Position numbers and translations under genes: made by a program. A model generated the notes under the pieces. It was given only the letters and a program-made list of their open reading frames with translations, made no database searches and was not told where the DNA came from. Positions 24,431 to 33,232 of a DNA stretch of 64,000 bases are shown here, piece by piece (position 1 is the stretch's first letter; each line of letters begins with the position of its first letter). This DNA is from an uncultured Oscillibacter sp. (GTDB lineage: Bacteria > Bacillota > Clostridia > Oscillospirales > Oscillospiraceae), in contig CANAWG010000004.1 of NCBI GenBank assembly GCA_947365245.1, positions 90,034-154,033 of the forward strand, given 5' to 3'.

Positions 24431-25810
24431 ATGGTACATCAATATCAGCTGGGCGGCTATAATATCGTCCTGGACACCTGCTCCGGCGCCATCCACGTGG
24501 CGGACGAGGTGGCTTATGACGTTATCGCCCTCTTTGAAAGCAGCAGTCCGGAGGAGATCACCGCGGCCCTGCTGGAAAAATACGCGGACAGGCCCGACGT
24601 GACGGCGGAGGAGCTGCGCTCGTGCATGGAGGACGTGCAGAGCCTGAAAGACGACGGCAGGCTCTTCACGCCGGACACTTTCGCCCCGCTGGCCGGGACG
24701 TTCAAGGAGCGCTCCGGGGACGTGGTGAAGGCGTTGTGCCTCCACGTGGCCCACACCTGCAACTTAAACTGCGCCTACTGCTTTGCAAGCCAGGGCCGCT
24801 ACAGCGGGGACCGGGCCCTCATGAGCTTCGAGACCGGAAAGCGGGCGCTGGACTTTTTGATTGAACACTCCGGCAGCCGCCGCAACCTGGAGGTGGACTT
24901 CTTTGGCGGCGAGCCGCTGATGAACTGGGACGTGGTGAAACGGCTGGTGGCCTATGCCCGCGGTGTGGAGGGCGCAGCCGGCAAGCACTTCCGCTTTACC
25001 CTCACCACCAACGGCCTTTTGATCGACGACGAGGTCATTGACTTCGCCAACCGGGAGATGGACAACGTGGTGCTGTCCCTGGACGGGCGGAGAGAGATCC
25101 ACGACGCCCTCCGGGTGGACTGCGCCGGAAGCGGCAGCTATGACCGCATTGTCCCCAAGCTCCAGAAGCTGGTGAAGGCCAGGGGAGGGAAGAACTACTA
25201 CATCCGGGGCACGTTCACCCACCGGAATCCCGACTTTACGAAAGACCTTTTCCACATGGCGGACGATCTGGGCTTCACCGAGCTCTCCATGGAGCCGGTG
25301 GTCTGCGCCCCGGGGGACCCGGCGGCGCTGACGGCGGAAGATCTGGAGATCGTCAAGGAGCAGTATGAGATCCTGGCGAAAGATATGCTCCGGCGGAGAA
25401 AAGAGGGCAGGCCCATCACGTTCTACCACTACATGCTGGATTTGGAGAACGGGCCCTGCGTCTACAAGCGCATCTCCGGCTGCGGCTCCGGCACGGAGTA
25501 CATGGCCGTCACCCCCTGGGGGGACCTGTACCCCTGCCACCAGTTCGTGGGGGAGGAGCGCTGGAAGCTGGGGAACCTCTGGGACGGCGTGACGAATACG
25601 GCGCTGCGGGAGGAATTCCGCGCCTGCAACGCCTACGCCCGGGCGGAGTGCGCCGACTGCTGGGCCAAGCTCTACTGCTCCGGCGGCTGCGCCGCCAATG
25701 CCTATCACGCCTCCGGCTCCATTCGGGGGGTGTACGAGGCGGGGTGCGAGCTGTTCCGCAAGCGGATCGAGTGCGCCATCATGCTGAAAGCCGCAGAGGC
25801 GGACTTGTGA
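24431..25810 (+). CDS. SCIFF radical SAM maturase (CteB-like)
   Basis: 459 residues. The N-terminal ~100 residues form a precursor-recognition region. The radical SAM motif is Cys110, Cys114, Cys117 (CNLNCAYC), then FFGGEPLMNW. The C-terminal SPASM part supplies extra Fe-S ligands: GCGSGTEYMAVTPWGDLYPC and the cluster CNAYARAECADCWAKLYCSGGC. The enzyme uses SAM radicals to form thioether links in the SCIFF peptide. The stop overlaps the next start (TGATG). Confidence 0.95.
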   Translation: MVHQYQLGGYNIVLDTCSGAIHVADEVAYDVIALFESSSPEEITAALLEKYADRPDVTAEELRSCMEDVQSLKDDGRLFTPDTFAPLAGTFKERSGDVVKALCLHVAHTCNLNCAYCFASQGRYSGDRALMSFETGKRALDFLIEHSGSRRNLEVDFFGGEPLMNWDVVKRLVAYARGVEGAAGKHFRFTLTTNGLLIDDEVIDFANREMDNVVLSLDGRREIHDALRVDCAGSGSYDRIVPKLQKLVKARGGKNYYIRGTFTHRNPDFTKDLFHMADDLGFTELSMEPVVCAPGDPAALTAEDLEIVKEQYEILAKDMLRRRKEGRPITFYHYMLDLENGPCVYKRISGCGSGTEYMAVTPWGDLYPCHQFVGEERWKLGNLWDGVTNTALREEFRACNAYARAECADCWAKLYCSGGCAANAYHASGSIRGVYEAGCELFRKRIECAIMLKAAEADL

Positions 25811-27150
25811 TGGAGACGCCCATCGCGGACTTCGTCCGAAGCTACGTCAATAGCGGCGTCAGCCGCCTCCATATGCCGGGCCACAAGGGCGCGGGGCCCC
25901 TGGGCTGCGAGCCCTGGGATATCACCGAGGTGGCCGGGGCGGACGAGCTGTACGGCGCCTCCGGCATCATCGCAAAGAGTGAGCAAAACGCCGCCGCCCT
26001 CTTCGGCTCCGGGGCCACTTTCTACTCCACGGAGGGCTCCAGCCAGTGCGTCAAGGCCATGCTGTGCCTGGCCCTCCAAAACCGCTCCGCCGGAGCGCCG
26101 TCGGTGATCGCGGCCGCCCGGAACATCCACAAGTCTTTTGTCCACGCCGCCGCCCTGCTGGATTTCCAGCCGGTGTGGCTGTGGCCGGAGGGGGGGACCG
26201 ATTCCCTCTGCGCCTGCCCCGTGACGGCGGAGGGCCTGGAGCGGACGCTGGACACCCTGGACGCGCCCCCCGCCGCCGTCTATGTCACAAGCCCCGACTA
26301 CCTGGGGAACCTCCAGGACATTCCAGCCCTGGCGGCGGTGTGCCATGCCCATGGGACGCCGCTGCTGGTGGACAACGCCCACGGGGCCTATCTCCGCTTT
26401 CTGAAGCCCTCCCGGCACCCCCTGGACCTGGGGGCGGACCTGGTCTGCGACTCCGCCCACAAGACGCTGCCGGTGCTCACCGGCGGAGCGTACCTGCACG
26501 TCTCCAAAACCGCTCCGGCGGCTTTCCGGGAGCGGGCGAGAGCGGCCCTGGCCCTGTTCGGCTCCACCAGCCCGTCGTATCTGACCCTGACGTCCTTGGA
26601 TCTGTGCAATGCTTACCTCTCCGGGGAGGGGGGAGGCCGCATCCGCTCCGCCGCCGCCCGCCTGGCGGCGCTGAAAGAGGCGCTGTCTCGTCAGGGCTGG
26701 ACCCTGGCGGGGGAGGAGCCCCTAAAGCTCACCCTGGACGCCGCCGCCCGGGGCTGGGACGGTCTGGAGCTGGCGGCGCATCTGCGGAATGGGAACGTGG
26801 AGCCGGAATACGCGGACCGGAATTTCTGCGTGCTGATGGTCTCCGGATCCTCGGATGAAAAGGACGTTTCCCTTTTGGAGGACAGCCTGGGTCGTGCCGC
26901 TGGAAAGCCGCCCCTGTTCCGCTCCGCTCTGCCCCTGGCCAGGGGGGAGCAGGTGCTGTCCGTTCGGGAAGCCCTCTTCGCCCCCCAGGAGACCGTCCCG
27001 GCGGAGGAGAGCCTGGGCCGCGTCTGCGGCGCCCCAACGGTGAGCTGTCCCCCGGCGATTCCCGTGGCCGTCTCCGGGGAGCGGATCGGGCCGGAGGCGG
27101 TGGCCCTGTTCCGCCGCTGCGGTGTGGAGACCGTGGATGTGGTGCGATAA
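25810..27150 (+). CDS. Orn/Lys/Arg decarboxylase-like PLP enzyme
   Basis: 446 residues from ATG 25810, which overlaps the maturase stop by one base. Motifs: RLHMPGHKGAG near the N-terminus, LLVDNAHGAYLRF, and SDSAHKTLPVLTGG-like CDSAHKTLPVLTGGAYLH with the PLP Lys. It lacks the wing domain of large E. coli decarboxylases and is the compact form common in Clostridia. It decarboxylates arginine, lysine or ornithine to a polyamine precursor; which one cannot be read. Confidence 0.88.
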   Translation: METPIADFVRSYVNSGVSRLHMPGHKGAGPLGCEPWDITEVAGADELYGASGIIAKSEQNAAALFGSGATFYSTEGSSQCVKAMLCLALQNRSAGAPSVIAAARNIHKSFVHAAALLDFQPVWLWPEGGTDSLCACPVTAEGLERTLDTLDAPPAAVYVTSPDYLGNLQDIPALAAVCHAHGTPLLVDNAHGAYLRFLKPSRHPLDLGADLVCDSAHKTLPVLTGGAYLHVSKTAPAAFRERARAALALFGSTSPSYLTLTSLDLCNAYLSGEGGGRIRSAAARLAALKEALSRQGWTLAGEEPLKLTLDAAARGWDGLELAAHLRNGNVEPEYADRNFCVLMVSGSSDEKDVSLLEDSLGRAAGKPPLFRSALPLARGEQVLSVREALFAPQETVPAEESLGRVCGAPTVSCPPAIPVAVSGERIGPEAVALFRRCGVETVDVVR

Positions 27151-27184
27151 TCGGCAGGCCCCAGGCCAGGCTGTGAGAGAAAGA

Positions 27185-27219
27185 GAGGCGCCGCCCCTTT
27201 TGGGGCGGCGCCTCTTTTT
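27185..27219 (+). terminator. Intrinsic terminator of the SCIFF operon
   Basis: GAGGCGCCGCCCC pairs perfectly with GGGGCGGCGCCTC, followed by TTTTTC. Confidence 0.95.
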
Positions 27220-27229
27220 CTTATCTTTG

Positions 27230-27291
27230 GGTCAGCTTCTCTGATTGCCGCCGATGGTGGTATCTTTCAGCAGGACGTCGTGGGCGCCGCC
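27230..27291 (-). pseudogene. Displaced second copy of the guaB 3' end
   Basis: 62 bp repeat the end of guaB (27433-27494) with 57 identities. All five differences are synonymous: both copies encode [19 protein letters not shown] and a TGA stop. It lies beyond a hairpin element and has no start of its own. Confidence 0.9.
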
Positions 27292-27432
27292 GTACCCCGT
27301 GGGACCTGTCCCGCGGGGACCCCGCATAGGACTCAAACGGCCGGGCAAAGCCCGGCCGTTTCAAGGTTTTGCCGCGCAAACCGCTTGGACGCGCTGATGC
27401 GCGAGGTGGAAAGCGGCGCTGCGCAGAAAGCA
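27292..27432 (-). mobile_element. Multi-hairpin element at the end of guaB (copy 2)
   Basis: 141 bp with the same plan as 21705-21833: hairpin of CCCCG/CGGGG type, ACTCAAA, a CGGCCGGGC/GCCCGGCCG hairpin, TTTCAAG, a GGTTTTGC/GCAAACC hairpin, GCTTGGACG, a GCGC/GCGC hairpin and GAGG. The linkers are conserved while the stems differ yet still pair. An extra ~26 bp precedes the guaB stop side. Bordered by a direct repeat of the guaB end. Confidence 0.72.
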
Positions 27433-27434
27433 GG

Positions 27435-28949
27435 TCAGCTTCTTTGGTTGCCGCCGATGGTGGTGTCTTTCAGCAGGACATCATGGGCGCCGCCCTCCAC
27501 GATGGAGACGGAGCTCACCAGTGTCAGCTTGGCCTTCTCCCGGAGCTCCGGGATGGTCAGCGCGCCGCAGTTGCACATGGTGGAGCGGATCTTGGAAAGG
27601 GTGGTGGCCATGCCGTCGGAGAGGGCCCCGGCGTAGGGGACGTAGGAGTCCACCCCCTCCTCAAAGGAGAGCTTGGAGGCACCGCCCAGGTCGTAGCGCT
27701 GCCAGTTCCGGGCCCGGGCGCTGCCCTCGCCCCAGTACTCTTTCATATAGCTGCCGCCGATCATAATCTTGCTGGTGGGGGACTCGTCAAACCGGGAGAA
27801 ATACCGGCCCAGCATGCAGAAGTCCGCCCCCATGGCCAGGGCCAACGTGATGTGGTAGTCCTGGACGATGCCGCCGTCGGCGCAGATGGGGACGTAGACG
27901 CCGGTCTCCTCAAAATAGCGGTCCCGCTCCGCCGCCACGTCGATCACCGCCGTGGCCTGGCCCCGGCCGATGCCCTTGGTCTCCCGGGTGATGCAGATGG
28001 AGCCGCCGCCGATGCCGATCTTCACAAAGTCCGCCCCGGCCTGGGCCAGAAAGCGGAAGCCCTCGCCGTCCACCACGTTGCCCGCGCCCACTTTCACCGT
28101 GTCGCCGTAGCGCTCCCGGATCCATTGCAGCGTCCGGAGCTGCCACTCGCTGTAGCCCTCGGAGGAGTCGATCACCAGCACGTCCACGCCGGCGTCCACC
28201 AGGGCGGGAACTCTTTGCTCGTAGTCCCGGGTGTTGATGCCGGCCCCCACCACATAGCGCTTCTGGCCGTCCAGCAGCTCCAGGGGGTTGCCCTTGTGGG
28301 AGTCGTAGTCCTTGCGGAAGACGAAGCTCTTGAGCCGCCGGTCCGATGAGACAATGGGCAGGGCGTTGAGCTTGCGGTCCCATATAATGTCGTTGGCCTC
28401 CTTGAGGCTGGTGCCCTCCGGGGCCCAGATTAGCTTTTCAAAGGGGGTCATGAAATCCGCCACCTTCGCGGCGGCGTCCATGCGGCTCACCCGGTAATCC
28501 CGGCTGGTGACCAGGCCCACCAGCTTTCCCTCCGCCGTGCCGTCCTCGGTGACGGGCATGGTGGAGTGGCCGGTGCGCGCTTTCAGGGCCAGCACGTCCG
28601 CCAGCGTGTCGTCGGGGCGGAGGTTGGAGTCGCTGGAGACGAAGCCCGCCTTGTAGTTTTTCACCTTGCGGACCATCTCCGCCTGCTGCTCCACCGGCTG
28701 GGAGACGTAGATAAAGGCGATGCCGCCCTCTTTTGCCAGGGCGATGCCCATCTTCTCGCCGGAGACGGCCTGCATGACGGCGGAGACCATGGGCACGTTC
28801 ATGGTCAGGGGGCACTCCTCGCCCCGCTTGAACTTCACCACCGGGGTCTTCAGGGAGACGTTGGCGGGGACGCACTCCGAGGAGGAGTAGCCGGGCACCA
28901 GCAGGTATTCGGAGAACGTGCGGGAGGGTTCGGAGAAAAAGTAGGCCAT
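27435..28949 (-). CDS. guaB: IMP dehydrogenase
   Basis: 504 residues. The TIM barrel is interrupted by two CBS domains (~100-220; [22 protein letters not shown]). The catalytic Cys lies in [12 protein letters not shown], with the phosphate-binding VGAGNVVDG before it and [11 protein letters not shown] after it; the mobile flap region ([16 protein letters not shown]) is present. It oxidises IMP to XMP, committing to GMP. Last gene of the leftward purine cluster. Its 3' end is duplicated beyond the element. Confidence 0.95.
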   Translation of the reverse strand: MAYFFSEPSRTFSEYLLVPGYSSSECVPANVSLKTPVVKFKRGEECPLTMNVPMVSAVMQAVSGEKMGIALAKEGGIAFIYVSQPVEQQAEMVRKVKNYKAGFVSSDSNLRPDDTLADVLALKARTGHSTMPVTEDGTAEGKLVGLVTSRDYRVSRMDAAAKVADFMTPFEKLIWAPEGTSLKEANDIIWDRKLNALPIVSSDRRLKSFVFRKDYDSHKGNPLELLDGQKRYVVGAGINTRDYEQRVPALVDAGVDVLVIDSSEGYSEWQLRTLQWIRERYGDTVKVGAGNVVDGEGFRFLAQAGADFVKIGIGGGSICITRETKGIGRGQATAVIDVAAERDRYFEETGVYVPICADGGIVQDYHITLALAMGADFCMLGRYFSRFDESPTSKIMIGGSYMKEYWGEGSARARNWQRYDLGGASKLSFEEGVDSYVPYAGALSDGMATTLSKIRSTMCNCGALTIPELREKAKLTLVSSVSIVEGGAHDVLLKDTTIGGNQRS

Positions 28950-28991
28950 AGTACACCTCGTTTTCAGAATTGGAAATGATGGGCTGGGGGT

Positions 28992-29474
28992 TTACAGGTC
29001 CAGTCCCAGGTAGATGGTGGAGTCCAGGGGGCTGTCGTTGTAGCGGGGGATCTCGGAAAAGCCGAAGCGGCGGTAGAGGCGGAGGGCGCTTTCCATAAAG
29101 GGCAGCGTGTCCAGCAGCAGTGATCGGTATCCGACGGCGCGGGCGTCACGGATCAATTGCCGCAGCAGGGCCTCCCCGATGCGGCGTCCCCGGAAGGCCG
29201 GGCGGACGTAAAGGCGTTTGAGCTCACACCGTCCGCTGTCCAGCTTCCGCAGCCCTCCGCAGCCCGCCGCCGCCCCGTCCCACCGGGCCAGGTACAGCCG
29301 GCCCTCCGGCGGGCCGTATTTGTGCTCCAGGTGGGCGGTCTCGTCGTCATAGTGCTGGAGGTCCAGGTAGGCCTGGAAGGACGGGACGTTCTCCAGGATC
29401 ATGTCCGTGTACTCCCGGAAGAGGGGCCGGACTTCCTCCGGCGCCGAAAGCGCGGAGGTCAGCTCCAAAGGCAT
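28992..29474 (-). CDS. GNAT-family N-acetyltransferase
   Basis: 160 residues with the acetyl-CoA-binding motif VRPAFRGRRIGEALLRQLIRDARAVGY (motif A, RRIGEA) and the closing YRRFGFSEIPRY. It transfers an acetyl group to an unknown small molecule or protein. It lies between purL and guaB with short gaps, so it may ride on the purine transcript. Confidence 0.85.
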   Translation of the reverse strand: MPLELTSALSAPEEVRPLFREYTDMILENVPSFQAYLDLQHYDDETAHLEHKYGPPEGRLYLARWDGAAAGCGGLRKLDSGRCELKRLYVRPAFRGRRIGEALLRQLIRDARAVGYRSLLLDTLPFMESALRLYRRFGFSEIPRYNDSPLDSTIYLGLDL

Positions 29475-29541
29475 GGCGGTACCTCACTTCTGTAAATTTT
29501 ACGCAGTATACACGATCCCGTGGGGCTTGTCAAGCCCCCGC

Positions 29542-32500
29542 TCAGAGGACGCTGAAGTAGTCCCGGGCGCTCTCAAAGAGATGCAGGTCGTAATTGCCGG
29601 GGACGTTTTTGTAGAGGTTCGGGCCCACCCGCTCGCTGTGGCCCATCTTGCCCAGGACCCGCCCGTCGGGGGAGGTGAGGGCCTCCACCGCCCACACGGA
29701 GCCGTTGGGGTTCCCCGCCGGGTCCATGGTGGGCAGGCCGCGGAGATCCGCGTACTGGGCGGCGATCTGGCCGTTTTCCGCCAGCTTTTCAAGCAGCTCC
29801 GGCGGGCAGAGGAAGCGGCCCTCCCCGTGGGAGATGGGGACGTCCACCACATCGCCCACCCGTACCCGGCTCAGCCAGGGGGAGCGGCTGGAGGCGATCC
29901 GCGTCCGGACGATGCGGGACTGGTGCCGCCCCAGGAGGTTATAGCTCAGCGTGGGGCAGGCGCTGTCCGTGTCCCGGATCTCCCCGAAAGGCACCAGCCC
30001 CAGCTTGATGAGGGCCTGGAAGCCGTTGCACACGCCCAGCATCAGCCCGTCCCGGTTTTGAAGCAGGTCATGGACGGCGTCCGTCAGCCGGGGGCTGCGG
30101 AACAGCGAGACGATGAACTTGGCGGAGCCGTCGGGCTCGTCGCCGCCGGAGAAGCCGCCGGGGAGGAACACAATCTGACTGCGGCGGATGGCGGCTTCCA
30201 GCGCCTGGACGGAGGAGAGCAGGGCCTCCGGCGTCAGGTTGCGGATCACCACCGTCTCCGCCTCCAGCCCCGCCCGGACCGCGGCCCGGGCGCTGTCGTA
30301 CTCGCAGTTGGTGCCGGGGAACACGGGGATCAGCACCCGGGGCTTTGCCGCGCCCACCCTGGGGGCGGGCCGGGAGAACGCCGGGGCCTCCAGGACGGGG
30401 GCGGGGCCCTCCGCCGGGACGCCGGTGGGGTACACATCCGCCAGCACGGCCTCGTTGAGGGATAACAATTCGTCGATTTTTGCCGAATCACTACCGATTG
30501 TAATCATCCCGTCCGCCGTGGTGACGCCCAGGCGGACGACGGAGCGGGGGTCCGCCTCGATTTCCTCCGTCAGCTCCGCCAGGATGGCGCCCTTGGCGGG
30601 GGCGTACCAGTCGGCCTCCAGCCCCGGGTCCGCTGTAAAGCCGATCCGGTTGCCGAAAGACATCTTCACCACGCCCTCGGCGGGGCTGTCCTCCACCGCC
30701 CAGGCGGCTTTCACCTTGCCCGCCTGGCAGAGGCCGTGGAAGGTGTCCCAGAGGGCCCGGTTCTCCTCCGGACTGCCGCACAAAAAGGCGTACACCGGGT
30801 GTCCCGCCTCCTTGAACTCCGGGGAGAGGACCTCGGTGGCCTTGATGGGGGCGATGGCGAAAGAGATCAACGTGGGGGGCACGTCCAGATCCAGAAAGGA
30901 CCCGGACATGGAGTCCTTGCCGCCGATGGCGGCGCAGCCGTACCGGAGCTGTGCGTCCAGGGCCCCCAGCAGGGCGGCGAAAGGCCTGCCCCAGCGCTTG
31001 GGGTCATCCCGGAGCTTCTCGAAGAACTCCTGAAAGGTCAGGTAGGCCTTTTTGTAGTCCGCTCCCGCCGCCACCAGCTTGGCAAGGGATACGGTGACGC
31101 TGGTCCGGGCCCCGATGAAGGGGTCTGCGGACAGCCACTCTGTCTCGCAGCCCCAGGCCATGACGCTGGCCTGGTCCGTCTCCTGCCCCGGCGGCACCGG
31201 CAGCAGCGCCGCCATGGCCTGGGCCGGGGTGGTCTGGGTTTTGCCGCCGAAAGGCATGAGGACGGAGCCCGCGCCCACGGTGCTGTCAAACCGCTCCACA
31301 AGCCCCCGGCGGGAGGCGCACTTCAAACTGGAGGCCATCTCCCGCAGAGTGGTGGAGTCCCGGCCGGGCAGGGGGACCCTCCCCTCCGTCACGGTGACGG
31401 CGGCGTGCTTCACCGCGCCGTTGGAGTTCAGAAACTCCCGGCTGAGGCTGACAATGGTTTTCCCTTGCCAGCGCATGACCATGCGGGGATTCTCCGTCAC
31501 CACGGCCACCTGGTAGGCCTCCAGGTTCTCTTTTTCCGCGGCGGCGATGAACGCCTCCGCGTCCTGGGGGGCCACCACCACCGCCATGCGCTCCTGGCTC
31601 TCGGAGATGGCCAGCTCCGTGCCGTCCAGGCCGTCGTACTTCTTCCGCACGGCGTCCAGGTCGATCTCCAGGCCGTCCGCCAGCTCGCCGATGGCGACGG
31701 ACACGCCGCCGGCGCCGAAGTCGTTGCACCGCTTGATGAGGCGGGTGACGCGTCCGTCCCGGAACAGGCGCTGGAGCTTCCGCTCCTCCGGGGCGTTGCC
31801 CTTTTGCACCTCGCTGGCCATGGTCTGGAGGGATTTTTGATTGTGGCTCTTGGACGAGCCCGTGGCCCCGCCGATGCCGTCCCGGCCCGTGCGGCCTCCC
31901 AGGAGGATTACCACATCCCCGGGGACGGGCCGCTCCCGCCGGACGTTGGCCGCCGGGGCGGCGGCAACCACCGCGCCGCACTCTAAGCGCTTGGCGGCGT
32001 AGCCGGGGTGGTAGAGCTCCGCCACATGGCCGGTGGCCAGGCCGATCTGGTTTCCGTAGGAGGAGTAGCCGGCGGCGGCGGTCTGGCAGAGCTTGCGCTG
32101 GGGGAGTTTGCCCTCCAGCGTCTCGGAAAAGGGGGTCCGGGGGTCCGCCGCGCCGGTGACGCGCATGGCCTGGTGGACGTAGGCCCGGCCCGACAGGGGG
32201 TCCCGGATGCACCCGCCGATGCAGGTGGCCGCGCCGCCGAAAGGCTCGATCTCCGTGGGATGGTTGTGGGTCTCGTTTTTGAACATGAGGAGCCAGTCCT
32301 GCTCCTGGCCGTCCACCACCGCGCCGACGTGGATAGAGCAGGCGTTGATCTCCTCGCTCTCGTCCAGCTCGGGCAGGAGGCCCCGCTTTTTCAGGGCCTT
32401 GGCGCCGATGGTGGCGATGTCCATCAGGGTCTGGGGGCGTTCCGCCGCCCCCGCCTTGCCGTAGACCTCCTCCCGGGCCGCCAGATACCGCTCATAGGCT

Positions 32501-33231
32501 CCTTTCACCCGGGGGCTCCGGATGTCCACATCGTCCAGGTGGGTGGAGAAGGTGGTGTGGCGGCAGTGGTCGGACCAGTAGGTGTCCACCACCCGCACCT
32601 CCGTGACGGTGGGGTCCCGCCGCTCCGTATCCCGGAAATAGGCCTGCAGAAATTTCAAATCGTCCAGGTCCATGGCGAGGCCCAGCCTGTCCAGCAGGGC
32701 GGCGAGGTCCGCCCCGTCCATGGCGGTGAAGCCGCCGATGGTCTCCACGTGGTCCGGGGCGGCGTGGGAGCGCTCCAGGGTCTCCGGCACTTCCAGGGCG
32801 GCCTCCCGGCACTCCACGGGGTTGATGAGGTAGCCCTTGATTCTCTCGAGGTCCGTCTCCGTCAGGGATCCGGACAGCAGATAGATTCTGGCGCAGGCGA
32901 TGCGGGGCCGCTCTCCGCCGGCCATCAGCTGGACGCACTGGGCGGCGGAGTCCGCCCGCTGGTCAAACTGCCCCGGCAGGGGCTCCACCGCCAGGACGGT
33001 CCAGTCCCCGGCGGGCAGGGCCTCCCAGGCGTCGTCCACCTGGGGCTCGGAGAACACCGTCCCCACGGCCCGCTGAAACAGGGCCTCCTCCAGCCCCTCC
33101 GCGTCGTAGCGGTTGAGAATCCGCAGGTCCTCCAGGGCGGTGACGCCCAGCACCGTCCGCAGCTCGCCGAGAAGCCCCGCGGCCTCCTGCCGCAGGGCGG
33201 GCTTTTTCTCCACATAGATCCGCCGTACCAT
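29542..33231 (-). CDS. purL: Phosphoribosylformylglycinamidine synthase, single-chain form
   Basis: 1229 residues from ATG 33231. Synthetase half: EVRVVDTYWSDHCRHTTF, LMFKNETHNHPTEIEPFGGAATCIGG and RDPLSGRAYVHQAMRV. Glutaminase half at the C-terminus: LIPVFPGTNCEYDSARAA, FLPGGFSGGDEPDG and nucleophile Cys in GVCNGFQALIKLG. It converts FGAR to FGAM using glutamine. The clostridial long form replaces separate purS, purQ and purL. Starts one base after the purD stop. Confidence 0.95.
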   Translation of the reverse strand: MVRRIYVEKKPALRQEAAGLLGELRTVLGVTALEDLRILNRYDAEGLEEALFQRAVGTVFSEPQVDDAWEALPAGDWTVLAVEPLPGQFDQRADSAAQCVQLMAGGERPRIACARIYLLSGSLTETDLERIKGYLINPVECREAALEVPETLERSHAAPDHVETIGGFTAMDGADLAALLDRLGLAMDLDDLKFLQAYFRDTERRDPTVTEVRVVDTYWSDHCRHTTFSTHLDDVDIRSPRVKGAYERYLAAREEVYGKAGAAERPQTLMDIATIGAKALKKRGLLPELDESEEINACSIHVGAVVDGQEQDWLLMFKNETHNHPTEIEPFGGAATCIGGCIRDPLSGRAYVHQAMRVTGAADPRTPFSETLEGKLPQRKLCQTAAAGYSSYGNQIGLATGHVAELYHPGYAAKRLECGAVVAAAPAANVRRERPVPGDVVILLGGRTGRDGIGGATGSSKSHNQKSLQTMASEVQKGNAPEERKLQRLFRDGRVTRLIKRCNDFGAGGVSVAIGELADGLEIDLDAVRKKYDGLDGTELAISESQERMAVVVAPQDAEAFIAAAEKENLEAYQVAVVTENPRMVMRWQGKTIVSLSREFLNSNGAVKHAAVTVTEGRVPLPGRDSTTLREMASSLKCASRRGLVERFDSTVGAGSVLMPFGGKTQTTPAQAMAALLPVPPGQETDQASVMAWGCETEWLSADPFIGARTSVTVSLAKLVAAGADYKKAYLTFQEFFEKLRDDPKRWGRPFAALLGALDAQLRYGCAAIGGKDSMSGSFLDLDVPPTLISFAIAPIKATEVLSPEFKEAGHPVYAFLCGSPEENRALWDTFHGLCQAGKVKAAWAVEDSPAEGVVKMSFGNRIGFTADPGLEADWYAPAKGAILAELTEEIEADPRSVVRLGVTTADGMITIGSDSAKIDELLSLNEAVLADVYPTGVPAEGPAPVLEAPAFSRPAPRVGAAKPRVLIPVFPGTNCEYDSARAAVRAGLEAETVVIRNLTPEALLSSVQALEAAIRRSQIVFLPGGFSGGDEPDGSAKFIVSLFRSPRLTDAVHDLLQNRDGLMLGVCNGFQALIKLGLVPFGEIRDTDSACPTLSYNLLGRHQSRIVRTRIASSRSPWLSRVRVGDVVDVPISHGEGRFLCPPELLEKLAENGQIAAQYADLRGLPTMDPAGNPNGSVWAVEALTSPDGRVLGKMGHSERVGPNLYKNVPGNYDLHLFESARDYFSVL

Positions 33232-33232
33232 A

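Noticed and set aside
30736..31986. Long plus-strand open frames antisense to purL, purF, purM and others (also 32008-33366, 36772-39147, 33428-34645)
   Set aside because: GC-rich codons leave the opposite frames open; the readings are low-complexity and lack ribosome sites, while the minus-strand genes have full family motifs.
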